Origin: Nitrosomonas sp.
GTDB taxonomy: Bacteria; Pseudomonadota; Gammaproteobacteria; Burkholderiales; Nitrosomonadaceae
Direction: 5' to 3'
Assembly: GCA_021774205.1 (NCBI GenBank)
Contig: JAJFJI010000053.1
Location: 1-7,910 of the forward strand
Length of the DNA: 7,910 nucleotides
The notes below the pieces were generated by a model. That model searched no databases. It saw only the letters and a program-made list of their open reading frames with translations, and was not told the origin of the DNA. Positions 7,157 to 7,910 of the stretch are shown here, in pieces (position 1 is the first letter of the stretch; the number at the start of each line of letters is the position of its first letter). The position numbers and the translations under genes are program-made.

Positions 7157-7185
7157 AATTGGCAAGAAGAAAATTCAAATTGGCA
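7157..7185. repeat. Short direct repeat AATTGGCA x2
   Basis: Two exact 8-base copies at 7157-7164 and 7178-7185 with a 21-base period, about two DNA helical turns. This would suit an operator bound twice on one face of the helix, but a chance repeat in AT-rich DNA is also possible. Confidence 0.35.
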
Positions 7186-7286
7186 CTATATTTTCAAAAT
7201 GAAAAACAAATTTTTATATGAACATCGTAAACATGCAATTATTTGCTTGTCATCTGAGTCGATACAAAAAAACGAGGAATATTACT

Positions 7287-7707
7287 ATGATGCTATTGAT
7301 GCATTTTCAACAGGAGTTTTGACATTAAAAAACAGAGTAGCCCTTGCGCCAATGACCACTTCTCGAGAGCTGGAAAAGCGCGTCTTGCGGATGCCTTAAT
7401 GCCCAGATACTACGTACAGCGTGCTTCCCTAGGACTTCTCATTACTGAAGCTGCGGTTATCTCAAAAGATGGGGTTGGCTGGCAAGAAAATTCAGCCATC
7501 GTCTGATGAGCATGCAAAATCCTGGAAACATGTAACGGTTGCTGCTCAGGAACAAAGGACACCGATTTTTCTGGAATTATGGCACTATGGATGGACATTC
7601 CATAATTTCTTCCCGGAGAGAGATAAACTACCTGTGACGCCTTCACCTGGAAACTTAATGGCGAACATTTGACTGTAGGAATGGAGTGTACAGTTGATTT
7701 ATATTAG
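7287..7707 (+). pseudogene. Decayed N-terminal fragment of an Old Yellow Enzyme-family flavin oxidoreductase (NADH:flavin oxidoreductase, NemA-like)
   Basis: Intact members are FMN enzymes of about 350-370 residues that reduce activated C=C bonds; only about 130 residues of sequence remain here, in pieces. Piece one (about 7290-7380) reads F-S-T-G-V-L-T-L-K-N-R-V-A-L-A-P-M-T-T-S-R, the FMN-site strand of the family. The frame then runs into TAA. Piece two, shifted frame (about 7381-7503), gives D-A-L-M-P-R-Y-Y-V-Q-R-A-S-L-G-L-L-I-T-E-A, then ends at a TGA pair. Piece three, back in the first frame (7502-7672), gives S-D-E-H-A-K-S-W-K and F-L-E-L-W-H-Y-G, matching the family F-L-Q-L-W-H-x-G-R block with the Arg replaced by Trp. 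A third shift near 7655 may continue N-G-E-H-L-T-V-G-M to TAG at 7705-7707. The C-terminal two thirds, including most of the barrel, is absent. At least two frameshifts plus truncation make it non-functional. The 5' edge is approximate. Confidence 0.85.
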
Positions 7708-7910
7708 GGCTCGTCTTTCACCACCAATCTACAAATTACTCAACTTACCGGGTTGATAATATGTTAATGAAAAAGATTTCTCGAACTCCTTCCTTCAACT
7801 AATACACTCGTTGTAATAACATGAATTTGGACAGTTACTAGATAATGTTGAATAATTACATTCTTATATACAAGTAAAATGCTGAACTAATTTTATATGT
7901 GATTTCTTTA
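7708..7910. other. AT-rich DNA without a recognisable gene
   Basis: About 200 bases with stops in all frames I followed. I see no continuation of the oxidoreductase barrel, no tRNA-like cloverleaf and no clear terminal inverted repeat. The only structured signal is the possible promoter near the right end. Confidence 0.5.
7828..7856 (+). promoter_or_regulatory. Possible sigma-70 promoter pointing right, out of the window
   Basis: TGGACA at 7828-7833 (5 of 6 to TTGACA), a 17-base spacer, then AATAAT at 7851-7856 (5 of 6 to TATAAT). Start of transcription would be near 7863. In AT-rich DNA such matches occur by chance, and the gene it would serve lies beyond the window. Confidence 0.3.

Larger units (their letters stand above)
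7018..7286. other. Intergenic region between norC and the oxidoreductase remnant
   Basis: These 269 bases must contain the norC promoter. Besides the element at 7030-7045, I see a TTGAT half-site at 7108-7112, whose other half (ATCAA) does not match. AATTGGCA occurs twice, at 7157-7164 and 7178-7185, 21 bases apart. A rightward frame is open from 7151 into the remnant, but its first 45 or so residues resemble nothing I recognise and look non-coding. Confidence 0.5.

Noticed and set aside
7181..7196. Rightward sigma-54-like element TGGCAC-N5-TTTCA before the oxidoreductase remnant
   Set aside because: The -24 half is perfect, but the -12 half lacks the essential GC (reads TC), and the gene it would serve is broken.
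7151..7286. Possible small protein upstream of and in frame with the oxidoreductase remnant
   Set aside because: The GTG start has no convincing ribosome site, the sequence shows no domain, and it runs straight into a pseudogene.
7784..7815. CAAC...GTTG inverted repeat in the right-hand AT-rich tail as an IS end or terminator
   Set aside because: A four-base stem with a ten-base loop is expected by chance, and no transposase or T-run accompanies it.

Overview
The window reads as chromosomal DNA from a proteobacterium, most likely beta- or gamma-class. The evidence is the norC-norB-norQ-norD gene order, the family-typical cytochrome-c-dependent nitric oxide reductase sequences, good AGGAG-type ribosome sites and tight operon packing. 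Base composition looks moderate by eye and becomes clearly AT-rich at the right end. A denitrifier, ammonia oxidiser or methanotroph would all fit; genus cannot be assigned from the sequence alone.

Layout. (1) Positions 1-2375, plus strand: the distal part of a carbohydrate ABC importer operon. It holds the 3' end of a MalF/UgpA-type permease, a complete MalG/UgpE-type permease and a complete MalK/UgpC-type ATPase, joined by a 4-base ATGA overlap and a 4-base gap. The solute-binding protein and the substrate-defining genes would lie left of the window. (2) Positions 2376-2421: a short convergent junction with no visible hairpin terminator. (3) Positions 7017 down to 2422, minus strand: norCBQD. 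NorC is the membrane-anchored cytochrome c subunit and NorB the haem b/b3-FeB catalytic subunit. NorQ (MoxR/CbbQ-type AAA+ ATPase) and NorD (VWA protein) form the maturation pair needed for active enzyme. All the metal ligands I could place are present, so the operon looks functional. norE and norF are not in the window. (4) Positions 7018 to about 7286: intergenic DNA with the norC upstream region, including a sigma-54-like -24/-12 element that sits unusually close to the norC start codon. (5) About 7287-7707, plus strand: the decayed N-terminal part of an Old Yellow Enzyme-type flavin oxidoreductase, broken by at least two frameshifts. (6) About 7708-7910: AT-rich DNA with no gene, and a possible rightward promoter at its end.

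How the parts work together: NorCB accepts electrons from periplasmic c-type cytochromes and reduces 2 NO to N2O, while NorQD acts from the cytoplasm to activate NorB. The sugar importer is functionally unrelated and simply converges on the nor operon. I see no convincing previously undescribed system. The points most worth a second look are the norC promoter geometry and the oxidoreductase remnant.
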